DNA from: Foetidibacter luteolus
GTDB taxonomy: Bacteria; Bacteroidota; Bacteroidia; Chitinophagales; Chitinophagaceae
Length of the DNA: 64,000 nucleotides
Reading direction: 5' to 3'
NCBI RefSeq assembly: GCF_009650435.1
Contig: NZ_VVIP01000022.1
Coordinates: 123,501-187,500 of the forward strand
The notes beneath the pieces were generated by a model. It did not search any database, was not told where the DNA came from, and saw only the letters and a program-made list of their open reading frames with translations. The position numbers and the translations under genes are program-made. Numbering within the stretch: the stretch's first letter is position 1; each line of letters opens with the position of its first letter. Below are positions 8,687-17,691 of this stretch, one piece after another.

Positions 8687-11104
8687 ATGTGGAAAAACTA
8701 CTTTATAACCGCTTTTCGCAACCTCTGGAGAAACAGGGTATTCACCACCATCAACACGGCGGGGCTTGCACTTGGCATAGCTGTGTTTTTGCTGATAGCG
8801 CAATATGTAGCTTTTGAATGGGGCGTTAACCGTTTTCACAAAAACTACCATAGCCTGTACCGGGCCTCTACCATTAACAGGCAGGGCACGCAGGAAACAT
8901 TGTTACCCCCCGGCTTTGCCCCGCTGGTACAGCAGAAGTTTACAGGCATAGAAAATTATGTACGCCTGGCCGGCAGCCTTGGCGGCGGCGTAATAACTAC
9001 CGCCGGCAACAAATCATTCAGGGAAGAACAGGTGGCTTATGTAGATGGCAACTTTTTTAACGTATTCAGCTTTGAATTATTAAGCGGCTCCCCATTGCTT
9101 ACCGAGCCCAAAACAATGGCCATATCAGAAAGCCAGGCCAGGAAATATTTTGGCTCGGCAGATGTCACCGGTAAAATTCTGACTGTTAATAACCAGTTTG
9201 GCAAAACAGACTATAAAGTGGTGAATGTGTTTAAAGACATCCCGGAACAGTCTGACATACGCGGCGACATATTTCTTTCGCTGAATACACTTGAAACCGC
9301 TGCCAACCGCAATGAAAACGACTGGGCCGACCCCAACGGACTGGAATCCGGCTTCTGCAACATTTTTCTGCAGTTTAAAAAAGATGCCGATGTGCAGGCA
9401 ATTACCGCCAACATAAGCAGGTACCTGCATACCCTGCAGCCGCAATACAAAGACCAGTCTTTTTATTGCCAGCCGTTTAGCCAGTTGCACCTGGCGCCAA
9501 CTTTTAATTATCCTTACCAAACATTCGGCAGCCTGGCCCTGGTGGTAGCATTTTCCGCTGTCGCCTTGCTGATATTACTGATTGCCTGGGTTAACTATAT
9601 TAACCTTAGCACAGCGCAGGCCCTTAACCGCGCCAGGGAAACAGGCGTACGCAAAGTGCTGGGCGCAAGCCGCGGCCAACTGATGTTACAATACCTTACT
9701 GAAACTTTTCTGCTAACAGCTTCGGCGTGTTTGGCCGCGGTATTGCTGGTGCAGCTTTTACAACCGTTGTACAATTCATTTACCGGCAAACAGCTTTCGC
9801 TGAGTACCCTTAACCAGGGTTGGTTTTGGGTGGCAGGCATAGCACTGCTTATTACCGGCTCTTTGCTTTCCGGCGGGTATGTGGCATTTGTGCTGAGCGG
9901 TTTTCAGCCTGTTAAAACCATACGGGGCAAAATAGAAAATACAGCCCGGGGATTTTCTTTGCGCAAGGGTTTGGTAGTGTTCCAGTTTTCTGTATCCATC
10001 CTGTTCATTATAGCCACTATTGTTTTGTACAGGCAGTTAAATTACATGCAGTCGCAAAACCTGGGCATGAACATTAAGCAGTTACTGGTATTAAAAGGGC
10101 CCACCAATTCCAGCGAAGAGCAGGCGGATAGAAACATCGCTTTTAAAAACCAGCTAACCATGCTGCCCTTTGTAAGCAAGTTCAGCGCATCTAATGGTGT
10201 GCCGGGCGGCGGCTACAATTTCCAGGCAAGCGGTATTACAAAACTTAACCCCGCAACAGGGGATGACCGCAAAAACTACCAGGTGCTTATTACAGACAAC
10301 CGCTTTTTTGACACGTACAACATACAGTTTAAAGATGGCCAAAGCTACGATAACGAAGAAGCCAACCATGGCTGGATGAACAGCAAGAAACTGGTACTGA
10401 ACGAAAAGGCCGCCGCCCAGCTTGGCTTTAAGCCCAATGAGCCCGTGGCCGGTAAAAAGCTGCGCTGGGCAGATGACACCTACGAAGTGGCAGGCGTTAT
10501 TAAGGACTATCACCACCTGTCTTTAAGAAAAGCCATTGAGCCTGTTATCTACCTGCCGTCTGTTTCGTTTGTTTACTTTACCATTCAAACAGACGGGGCC
10601 AATATGCCATCCAAATTAGCCACGCTGGAAAACCTTTGCAGGCAATATTTTCCGGGCAACCCATTTGAGTATTTCTTCGCAGATGAATCTTACGACAAAC
10701 AATACAATGAAGAAAAGAAGCTGGGCAATGTGTTTATCGCTTCAGCCTTAACAGCCATATTTATTGCCTGTATGGGTTTGTTTGGCCTGGCCTCTTTTTC
10801 CGCCCGCCAGCGTGTTAAGGAAATAGGCATACGCAAAGTGCTGGGCGCATCCGTTGCCAACATTGTACACCTTATATCTAAAGACTTTATTAAACTGGTG
10901 GCCATTGCAATAGTTATCGCCTCGCCGGTAGCCTGGTTTATTATGCATAAGTGGTTGCAGGATTTTGCTTACCGCATTAACATAAGCTGGTGGATGTTTG
11001 CGCTGGCCGGCGGCATTGCCGTATTCATCGCGCTGTTTACGGTAAGCTTCCAGGCCATTAAAGCCGCGTTGCTTAACCCGGTAAAGAGTTTAAGGAGTGA
11101 GTAG
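8687..11104 (+). CDS. ABC transporter permease, MacB/FtsX type
   Basis: 805 aa from the ATG at 8687 (MWKNYFITAFRNLWRNRVFT); the frame opens at 8612 but the added residues are not typical. Architecture: one N-terminal membrane helix, a periplasmic MacB core domain, an FtsX block of three helices (about 280-430, containing GVRKVLGASRGQL), a second periplasmic part and a C-terminal FtsX block (GIRKVLGASVANIVHLISK). Such proteins use an ATPase made elsewhere to drive export or mechanotransmission across the envelope; no ATPase gene is present nearby. The next gene is a clear paralogue. Confidence 0.9.
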   Translation: MWKNYFITAFRNLWRNRVFTTINTAGLALGIAVFLLIAQYVAFEWGVNRFHKNYHSLYRASTINRQGTQETLLPPGFAPLVQQKFTGIENYVRLAGSLGGGVITTAGNKSFREEQVAYVDGNFFNVFSFELLSGSPLLTEPKTMAISESQARKYFGSADVTGKILTVNNQFGKTDYKVVNVFKDIPEQSDIRGDIFLSLNTLETAANRNENDWADPNGLESGFCNIFLQFKKDADVQAITANISRYLHTLQPQYKDQSFYCQPFSQLHLAPTFNYPYQTFGSLALVVAFSAVALLILLIAWVNYINLSTAQALNRARETGVRKVLGASRGQLMLQYLTETFLLTASACLAAVLLVQLLQPLYNSFTGKQLSLSTLNQGWFWVAGIALLITGSLLSGGYVAFVLSGFQPVKTIRGKIENTARGFSLRKGLVVFQFSVSILFIIATIVLYRQLNYMQSQNLGMNIKQLLVLKGPTNSSEEQADRNIAFKNQLTMLPFVSKFSASNGVPGGGYNFQASGITKLNPATGDDRKNYQVLITDNRFFDTYNIQFKDGQSYDNEEANHGWMNSKKLVLNEKAAAQLGFKPNEPVAGKKLRWADDTYEVAGVIKDYHHLSLRKAIEPVIYLPSVSFVYFTIQTDGANMPSKLATLENLCRQYFPGNPFEYFFADESYDKQYNEEKKLGNVFIASALTAIFIACMGLFGLASFSARQRVKEIGIRKVLGASVANIVHLISKDFIKLVAIAIVIASPVAWFIMHKWLQDFAYRINISWWMFALAGGIAVFIALFTVSFQAIKAALLNPVKSLRSE

Positions 11105-11805
11105 TCCCCTCACCCCCGGCCCCTCTCCACGGTGTGGAGAGGGGTGACGCGAAGCATGACCACATGCCCTTAAATAAGGTTATTTAATGTTGGTTGTGGG
11201 TGTCGAACATGCATGTATAGAATGACGTTATTTACTTTTTTGTCCCCGGAACAAGACCGGGACAGGCTTGACACAAAAAAGGCAACCATAATGGGAGGTT
11301 GCGTAAAAAAGTCAAGGAAGAAACGATATACAGCACGTTTCTTCCGTTCGCCCTGATTAAGCTTTTGTACTACTGTGATTTCAGCAGTAGAATGTGCTTG
11401 TACAAGGCATACTAAACTTGATGATGCAGTTAAAATAAATGATCATGTCTGATTTTTATTTGTATATAGCTGAATATCAGTATAAAAGATCCAAAACTCA
11501 CGTTTTTTATTAACGTCATGACTACTGACAGGTGCATTCAAATTTTCGCTTCGGTAAAAGATGCCACAATGATATGCGGATGAACGTAATGCGACGCAAC
11601 GAAGATGCCACAAGGCTCTTCTGCCGGGTCCCAAAAAATACAGGGGCTGAAAATTCCTCACCCCCGGCCCCTCTCCACGCTGTGGAGAGGGGTGACGCGA
11701 AGGTTGACCCATTGCCCTTAAATAAGGTGACTTGTTAGTGCAATGACTCATTGACTATTGACTTTATGACTCATTGACTATTGACCATTGACTTTTGACC
11801 AAATT
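11105..11805. repeat. gene-free stretch between the two permeases: family C, B and heptamer repeats
   Basis: Family C palindromes (cccggcccctctccac/gtggagagg) lie at about 11106-11160 and 11656-11704, each followed by attgcccttaaataagg or a close variant. Hairpins ggcaacc/ggttgc (about 11281-11307) and gaagaaacg/cgtttcttc (about 11319-11345) lie between. A family B fragment is at about 11589-11636. About 11743-11800 is a 7-bp-periodic tract (ttgacta, ttgacca, ttgactt) that runs up to the next start codon. Confidence 0.6.
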
Positions 11806-14166
11806 ATGATACACAATTTTTTGATTATTGCCTGGCGCAACATTCTGAGAAATAAGAGTTTTTCCATCATCAATATAGCGGGCCTTTCCATTGGCATGGC
11901 GGCCGCCATGCTGATACTTACCTGGATACAACACGAGTTAAGCTACGACGAGTTTCATGAAAAGAAAGACAGGCTGTACGAAGTATGGAACCGCTACAGC
12001 AACGATGGGCGTACCGGCTGCTGGAACAATACCCCAAAACCAATGGCCATGGCCCTGCAACAGGATTACCCGGAAGTGGCCCAGGTTACCAGGGATTATT
12101 TTATACCGCCGGTACTGTTTAGCTATAAAGACAAACGGATAAGCGGCCGGGGCAAAGCGGTAGATTCTTCTTTTATTAAAATGTTCAGTTTTCCGCTGGC
12201 AGCCGGTAACATACATACCGCGTTAAACGGCGCTTACAGTATTGTGCTAAGCCAAACCCTGGCAACAAAAGTGTTTGGCAACGAAAACCCCATTGGCAAA
12301 GTGGTAAAGGTGGATAACAGCGACAATTTTACCGTTACCGCTGTTATGCAGGATGCGCCCGCCAACAGCAAGTTTCAGTTTGATTTTCTGCTGCCCTGGG
12401 CCTATATGCGGCAAAGCGGCATGAGCAACGATGCGTGGGGCAATAACGACCTGCATACCTACGTGCTGCTAAAACCCGGCGTTTCAGTAAACGCCCTGCA
12501 GGCCAGGCTAAAAACACTGCGCAAAAAATATGATAAGGACGACCCGCGTATAGAAACCTTTTTATACCCGCTAACCCGCATGCATTTGCACGGCAATTTT
12601 GAGAATGGCGTTGAAACCGGCGGCCGCATTGAAATAGTGCGCCTGTTTGGCATTATAGCCGGTATTATATTGCTGATAGCCTGCATTAATTTTATGAACC
12701 TGAGCACCGCCCGCAGCGAAAAAAGGGCCCGGGAAGTGGGCATACGCAAGGTAGTGGGCGCCCGTAAAAGCTGGCTGATAGGCCAGTTTTTGGGAGAATC
12801 TATACTGCTGGCATTTATAGCCGGCCTGTTTGCATTGCTGATAGTGCAGGTTACCCTGCCGTTTTTCAGCAAGCTGATAGGCCAGCAGCTTATATTGCAG
12901 TACAACCAGCCGTTTATATGGCTGTCAGCCGCATGCTTTGTGCTTGTTACCGGCATTCTTGCAGGCAGTTACCCGGCCGTTTATCTCTCATCGTTTAAGC
13001 CCGTGCTGGTGTTAAAAGGCAAAATAAAAGCAGGCAGCGCCCTGCTTACGCCAAGGAAAATACTGGTGGTTATGCAGTTTGCACTGGCCATTATGCTTAT
13101 CGTATCTACCATTGTAGTGCGGCAGCAAATACAGAAAGCGCAAAACAGGCAGGCAGGTTATTCAAAAGATAACCTGGTGTACCATTTTATGGAAGGAGAT
13201 GTGCAAAAGAATTATACCCTTATAAAAAACGAGTTGCTGGCTTCAGGCGTTGCCGTTTCCGTTACCAAAACCAGCGCCCCCATAACAGAGGGGTGGAGCA
13301 ATACCTGGTCATTGGGCTGGCAGGGTAAAAGCCCAAAGGACAAAACCACCATTGACCGTTTTTGTGCCGATGATGCCTTTGTAAAAACAGCCGGCCTGCA
13401 GCTTGCACAGGGCCGGGATTTTAACCTGGCCAAATACCCCACAGACTCACTGGGCGCTATTATTAACGAATCTGCCGCAAAAGTGATGGGCTTTAAACAA
13501 CCCATTGGCCAGTTGATACAGGATATGGGCAAAGACTGGCATGTAATAGGCGTTATAAAAGACTTCATTCTGCAATCTCCCTACCACGCTACGGCACCCA
13601 TGTTTATTGCCGGCGCCGGCGGCTATTTTAACGTGATACATATTAAGCTAAGCGCCGCCAGGCCCATGCAGCAGAACATAGATTTTTTGAAAAAACTTTT
13701 TAAGAAGTACAACCCCGAATACGAGTTTAACTACCGCTTTGCCGACGATGAATATGCCAGCAAATTTCATGACGAAGAAAGGACCGGCACACTGGCCACC
13801 CTGTTTGCCTCGCTGGCCATATTTATATCGTGCCTGGGGCTGTTTGGCCTAAGCAGTTATATGGCAGAAAACCGCATAAAAGAAATAGGCATACGCAAGG
13901 TATTGGGTGCATCTGCCCAAAACATTACGCTGCTGTTGTCAAAAGACTTTTTGCAGCTTGTGTTAGTAGCCATTGTAATTGCCTCCCCCGCCGCCTACTG
14001 GGCCATGAGCAAGTGGCTGCAGAACTTTGAGTACCGCACAGCCCTGCACTGGTGGGTATTTGTTATTGCTGGCATAGCTGCCCTGTTAATTGCGCTGCTT
14101 ACCGTAAGCTTCCAGGCTGTTAAAGCCGCGGTTACCAACCCGGTAAAAAGTTTAAGGAATGAGTAG
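11806..14166 (+). CDS. ABC transporter permease, MacB/FtsX type (paralogue)
   Basis: 786 aa from the ATG at 11806 (MIHNFLIIAWRNILRNKSFS); an ATG at 11788 in the same frame lies inside a heptamer repeat. The layout is that of the preceding permease: N-terminal helix with GLSIGMAAAMLIL, MacB periplasmic core, FtsX block with GIRKVVGARKSWLIGQFLGE, periplasmic part, and C-terminal FtsX block with GIRKVLGASAQNITLLLSKD. The C-terminal 110 residues align almost position for position with the neighbour, pointing to tandem duplication. The substrate is unknown. Confidence 0.9.
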   Translation: MIHNFLIIAWRNILRNKSFSIINIAGLSIGMAAAMLILTWIQHELSYDEFHEKKDRLYEVWNRYSNDGRTGCWNNTPKPMAMALQQDYPEVAQVTRDYFIPPVLFSYKDKRISGRGKAVDSSFIKMFSFPLAAGNIHTALNGAYSIVLSQTLATKVFGNENPIGKVVKVDNSDNFTVTAVMQDAPANSKFQFDFLLPWAYMRQSGMSNDAWGNNDLHTYVLLKPGVSVNALQARLKTLRKKYDKDDPRIETFLYPLTRMHLHGNFENGVETGGRIEIVRLFGIIAGIILLIACINFMNLSTARSEKRAREVGIRKVVGARKSWLIGQFLGESILLAFIAGLFALLIVQVTLPFFSKLIGQQLILQYNQPFIWLSAACFVLVTGILAGSYPAVYLSSFKPVLVLKGKIKAGSALLTPRKILVVMQFALAIMLIVSTIVVRQQIQKAQNRQAGYSKDNLVYHFMEGDVQKNYTLIKNELLASGVAVSVTKTSAPITEGWSNTWSLGWQGKSPKDKTTIDRFCADDAFVKTAGLQLAQGRDFNLAKYPTDSLGAIINESAAKVMGFKQPIGQLIQDMGKDWHVIGVIKDFILQSPYHATAPMFIAGAGGYFNVIHIKLSAARPMQQNIDFLKKLFKKYNPEYEFNYRFADDEYASKFHDEERTGTLATLFASLAIFISCLGLFGLSSYMAENRIKEIGIRKVLGASAQNITLLLSKDFLQLVLVAIVIASPAAYWAMSKWLQNFEYRTALHWWVFVIAGIAALLIALLTVSFQAVKAAVTNPVKSLRNE

Positions 14167-14874
14167 TTCCCCTCACCCCCGGCCCCTCTCCACGTTGTGG
14201 AGAGGGGTGACGCGAAGCATGACGTTATTCCCTAAATAACTGTTACTTATTTAACTTCTTGTCTTCTCCTTTTTGACTTTCTGCCTCCTTGACTTTCTGA
14301 CTTTTTTATGTCCCCGGCAAAAGAACAAGCATGAGGCTTTACTTGCGTCGCACTCTTCTGCGGTTGGATTCGCTACGCAGCTTTTCCCACCGGGTAGGCT
14401 TTGTTTCTGCCGCCAGATGTCATTAAGGTAAGCCCCATCGGGGCTTGCTGTTTGTAGAAACAAAATCATTTATATGAACGGATGCCACGTAGTGGCTACC
14501 CAATCGTCGCTTAAGGGTAGCCGCTGTGCGGCATAATTCCCTTGCTGTATGCTATTTCTACAAACATGTAGCACCTACGGCGCAAAGAACAAAGTCTTTG
14601 TTCTTAACTTAATGACATTGTGCTCCCGCCTTTGGCAGCAACTGTAGGGGAATGCCACGGAAACACGGAAGGGCAACAGTCTGAACCACGATTTTTCCTG
14701 ATTTTTCTGATGCTCCAGATTCCTGCAGGGTAATCAGGAAAACGGGGGTACCATTCCTTCTTTTCAGACCAATCGTCCCAACCAGGGGAAATCGTAAACC
14801 AGGTAACGCTTCTGCTAAAATCAGGGCAATCGTCCAAAATCAGTAAAAATCCTGGTTCAGACAGTTTTCCGTTC
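14167..14874. repeat. gene-free stretch: family C and B repeats and small hairpins
   Basis: A third family C palindrome (about 14168-14222) directly follows the permease stop. About 14240-14305 has degenerate ttgactt/tctgact heptamers. About 14305-14425 is a family B element in reverse (gcgtcgcactcttctgcgg). A hairpin aaagaacaaag/ctttgttctt is at about 14584-14604. The part from 14640 to 14830 has gaaccacgattttt-like sequence with no gene I can support. Confidence 0.5.
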
Positions 14875-15133
14875 GGTTTTGAAGGTATCCGTTGGGCTTA
14901 AAACACGAACCAGTTCTGTTTTTAAGATATCCGTTGGGCTTCAAAGACGAACCAATTCTATTTTGAAGGTATTCGTTGGACTTCAAATAGGAACCAATTC
15001 TATTTTGAAGGTATTCGTTGGGCTTCAAAGACGAACCAGTTCTATTTTGAAGCTATTCTTTGTGCTTCAAAGACGAACCAGTTCTATTTTGAAGGTATTC
15101 GTTGGGCATCAAAGATGAACCAGTTCGGTTTTG
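14875..15133. repeat. 42-bp imperfect tandem repeat, six copies
   Basis: Six head-to-tail copies of a 42-bp unit, from about 14877 to 15128, with cores such as gaaggtattcgttgggcttc and gacgaaccagttct. Because 42 is a multiple of 3, open frames exist on both strands with a 14-residue periodicity (plus strand ILKVFVGLQRRTSS; minus strand LKPNGYLQNRTGS). Neither frame has other signs of a gene, so it is listed as a minisatellite. Confidence 0.85.
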
Positions 15134-15158
15134 GAGTTATCGGGTGCAGGTGCAAAAA

Positions 15159-15184
15159 AATCCCGCCCTTAACAGAGCGGGATT
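15159..15184 (-). terminator. hairpin terminator of the minus-strand hypothetical gene
   Basis: aatcccgc (15159-15166) pairs with gcgggatt (15177-15184), followed on the minus strand by a T run (rc of aaaaaa at 15154-15160). It lies 45 bp past the stop of the gene at 15230-15724. Confidence 0.8.
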
Positions 15185-15229
15185 ATTCCATGCCAAAACG
15201 TACCTATTCTATGACGGGATGAGAAAAGC

Positions 15230-15724
15230 CTAACCTTCAGATTTGTCTGGTGGTGGCGGCTTTCTGCCCCCGCGTTGCGGAAAACGTGTTTTTAAATCAT
15301 TCAGTATGGCCTGGCTGCCCGGCACATTGCCCCTTGCTGCCCCCTGCACGCCCTTGTAAACAAGCAGGGCCACATTGTACGCCTCGCTGCCGCAGATCAT
15401 CATGGCGTCTTCAATAGAAACACCAATTTTTTTAGAAATGTTGTGAATAGTCTTAAGGTCTTTGGCAAGCTTCAGGTCACGCTCTGCCTCAGCTATATCC
15501 AGGTAAGCAGGCACCACTTCGGGGTTGGATTTAGCGTAGTCCAACGCCTTTTGTACAAAGGCCACTGTTTTGTCGCCCATTTTGATCATGGTCTTTCTTT
15601 CGGCTGGTGTAAGGGAATGCACCAGGATGGCTGCAAGCTGGCTTTTAGCGTTTTCAAATGCGGCGATGGCCAGGTCTTTTTCCTGCTGAGTAAGCGACGC
15701 GGAGATGCGGTTTTGTTGACTCAT
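15230..15724 (-). CDS. hypothetical protein
   Basis: 164 aa, soluble, mostly alpha-helical, ending in a Gly/Pro-rich tail (RGGRKPPPPDKSEG). No signal peptide or membrane segment. I do not recognise the family; the alternation of Lys/Glu-rich helices (KSQLAAILVHSLTPAERKTM, EAERDLKLAKDLKTIHNI) suggests a helical bundle. It stands alone with its own terminator, just outside the AT-rich accessory region. Confidence 0.7.
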   Translation of the reverse strand: MSQQNRISASLTQQEKDLAIAAFENAKSQLAAILVHSLTPAERKTMIKMGDKTVAFVQKALDYAKSNPEVVPAYLDIAEAERDLKLAKDLKTIHNISKKIGVSIEDAMMICGSEAYNVALLVYKGVQGAARGNVPGSQAILNDLKTRFPQRGGRKPPPPDKSEG

Positions 15725-16135
15725 AGTAATACGGGTTTAGTGGTTAAAAAAATTTATCAGCAGCAAATTAAAAAACCTGTCAATATCAGTAACCAGGTTT
15801 AAGGGAGATTTAAGAAATACTGCAGAACAGTTTTTTTCCGGTAAACCGTAACAACTATTGCAGTATTTAATTTTTTTTCGCATCTTGAAACATAGCTGTT
15901 TTTATCATTCAACCTTAAAGCCTGCTGTGATTGAGGTGGCAGCGCTTTGAAAGGAGAAATGCCAATTTCACTGACGCAATGTTGCTATACCAAAAACGCA
16001 ATAGGATGGTGTTGAAAATGAAGGGATTGTATATTTTTTATTGTACGGCTAATACGGCAATACAAACGTTGCATGCCATTAATTGACAGCCCTCAAATTG
16101 GCAAACATTCTATACTTAAAAAATAAAATTAAACC
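15725..16135. other. gene-free upstream region and left edge of the accessory region
   Basis: Holds the promoter side of the minus-strand gene. An inverted repeat aaatactgca (about 15816-15825) / tgcagtattt (about 15859-15870) lies about 100 bp upstream of its start. About 16053-16076, ggcaatacaaacgttgcatgcc is the reverse complement, with few mismatches, of the segment right after the HEPN gene (ggcatgcaacattggtattgcc, 17459-17480). This marks the left border of the first cassette-like unit. Confidence 0.5.
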
Positions 16136-16708
16136 ATGGAGACAAAAGCCCTAATAAACTTAAAAGAAAGCACAGTAGAACTTGTCGGTTCAGAAGAATT
16201 TGTTTCTAAATACTTAGACATTTTTAAGGATAAACTTGATTCAAAAAAAGGACCTGCAAAAAAAGAAATGGTTAATGACGACGAAGATGGAGAAACCGAA
16301 GCGAAACAAGATGAAGGTAAAGGAAAAGAAAAAAAGGAAAAGAAAGCCAGCAAGCCAACGAAAGCAAAAAATATTGCTATCGAAAAATTTGATATACACA
16401 AAGACAAAGACAATCCATCTTTAGAAGATTTTTTGAAAGAAAAGAATCCAGGCAAAACCACAGCAAATGTTATTGCCGTAATCGGCTACTACGTCACAGT
16501 TCTTAAAGGTGCAGAATATTTTTCAGAAGGAAATATTGACTATGCTTATCGTACACTCTCTATTCCTAAACGACCAAACCACCTTAGACAAATTATTATC
16601 AATGCCAAAAATGATAAAGACTTTTTTGAGCCGGGTGAAGAAGGCAAATGGAAATTAGCAAGAACAGGAGAAATATTCGTAGATGAAAAATTACCACCGA
16701 AAAGCTAA
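16136..16708 (+). CDS. hypothetical protein with C-terminal winged-helix-like domain, partner of a HEPN protein
   Basis: 190 aa. Residues 1-40 form a short ordered segment (STVELVGSEEFVSKYLDIFK), residues 40-80 are a highly charged Lys/Glu linker, and about 100-185 look like a winged helix (SEGNIDYAYRTLSIPKRPNH then KWKLARTGEIFVDEKL). The same pattern is seen at the N-terminus of the next protein, so the two seem to share a domain. The stop overlaps the next start (TAATG), so the genes are translationally coupled. Base composition is much more AT-rich than the flanking chromosome. It may be an antitoxin, regulator or adaptor for the HEPN protein; function is inferred from pairing only. Confidence 0.7.
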   Translation: METKALINLKESTVELVGSEEFVSKYLDIFKDKLDSKKGPAKKEMVNDDEDGETEAKQDEGKGKEKKEKKASKPTKAKNIAIEKFDIHKDKDNPSLEDFLKEKNPGKTTANVIAVIGYYVTVLKGAEYFSEGNIDYAYRTLSIPKRPNHLRQIIINAKNDKDFFEPGEEGKWKLARTGEIFVDEKLPPKS

Positions 16709-17457
16709 TGGTACTAAAAATATCTGAATTACTAGACAAAGTTGAAGGGTTTGAAAACTTGACTCAAAAAGAGCAAGTTAAACTAATGAGCTTTTTCTTT
16801 TGTGTAGAACATCAAGTAGACAGTTTTCTTCCTTCACAAATCAGAAGCTGCTTCGAAAATGAAAGTCTTAGAGTTCCTGCAAACGTAAATAATGAAGTAA
16901 AGAAACTTACTGATGAAAAGCCTCCAACCTTTGTTAAAAAAGGGAGTGGATATACTTTTGAAAGAAATGCGAGGAAGAGTTTAGAATCTGTTTATTTAGG
17001 AAGTACTCACAAACAAATAATTTCAACTACGTTAAGAGACCTTATTCCAAAATTAAAAAGTAAAGAGCAACAATCCTTTTTAGAAGAAGCTATTAGCTGT
17101 TTCGAAATAAAATCATTTCGAGCAGCCATAGTTATGACATGGCTCTTAACTATGGACACAATTTATGAATTTGTATTAGCTAACAAATTATCAGAATTTA
17201 ATAATGCAATTCAGGCGCATGGCAAATACAAGAAAATTGTAGTTTCAACTAAGGACAACTTTTCCGATATTAAGGAATCTGACTTTATTGAATTACTTCG
17301 TGTCGCAAAAATTGTTTCAAACGATACAAGAAAAATATTAGACGAAAAACTTGACTTTAGAAACACATGTGCCCATCCAAATACAGTCGTAATAAAAGAA
17401 ACAAAAGCAATTTCTTTTATTGAGGATATTATTGAAAACGTCGTGGTGAAATTTTAA
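16708..17457 (+). CDS. winged-helix plus HEPN-domain protein (putative RNase)
   Basis: 249 aa. Residues about 15-90 look like a winged helix (LPSQIRSCFENESLRVPANV then FVKKGSGYTFERNARKSLE), resembling the C-terminus of the upstream protein. Residues about 110-245 are all-helical and end with DFRNTCAHPN: R218-x4-H223 fits the Rx4-6H signature of HEPN ribonucleases, which act in toxin-antitoxin and anti-phage systems. The AVMTWLLTMDTIYEFV-like helix before it also fits. Coupled to the preceding gene by a TAATG overlap. Whether it is catalytic, and against which RNA, cannot be seen. Confidence 0.7.
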   Translation: MVLKISELLDKVEGFENLTQKEQVKLMSFFFCVEHQVDSFLPSQIRSCFENESLRVPANVNNEVKKLTDEKPPTFVKKGSGYTFERNARKSLESVYLGSTHKQIISTTLRDLIPKLKSKEQQSFLEEAISCFEIKSFRAAIVMTWLLTMDTIYEFVLANKLSEFNNAIQAHGKYKKIVVSTKDNFSDIKESDFIELLRVAKIVSNDTRKILDEKLDFRNTCAHPNTVVIKETKAISFIEDIIENVVVKF

Positions 17458-17458
17458 C

Positions 17459-17659
17459 GGCATGCAACATTGGTATTGCCAATAGTGGGGCTTGACATTG
17501 TAGCAATCAGCAGCGGTAATTCTGTTCTAATGCGGTTCGGGGCACGACGAATAAAACCCAGCTTTAGTTCTTAATATTTAACTTTATCAAAAAGCTAGGC
17601 TGTTGTTCCGGCGGACGGAATTCTAATTCCCCACCATCGGCAATACCTGCTCGTTATGC
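17459..17659. repeat. 200-bp imperfect inverted repeat (cassette-boundary type 1)
   Basis: Starts 2 bp after the HEPN stop. Left arm ggtattgccaatagtgggg (17472-17490) pairs with ccccaccatcggcaatacc (17629-17647), 17 of 19 positions. The outer ends are gcatgcaac and gttatgc. The centre is not conserved. The next gene starts 33 bp after the right end. It looks like an integron attC-type recombination site in shape, though not in exact consensus. Confidence 0.6.
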
Positions 17660-17691
17660 ACAATTTTTAGTAGAGCGACATCACGTTTATT

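Noticed and set aside
14840..15118. Open frames of 62 and 79 codons with 14-residue repeats
   Set aside because: They follow from a 42-bp DNA repeat that is open on both strands; there is no sign of a start context or conserved protein.
14875..15133. CRISPR array
   Set aside because: Units are contiguous and all alike; there are no unique spacers and no cas genes.
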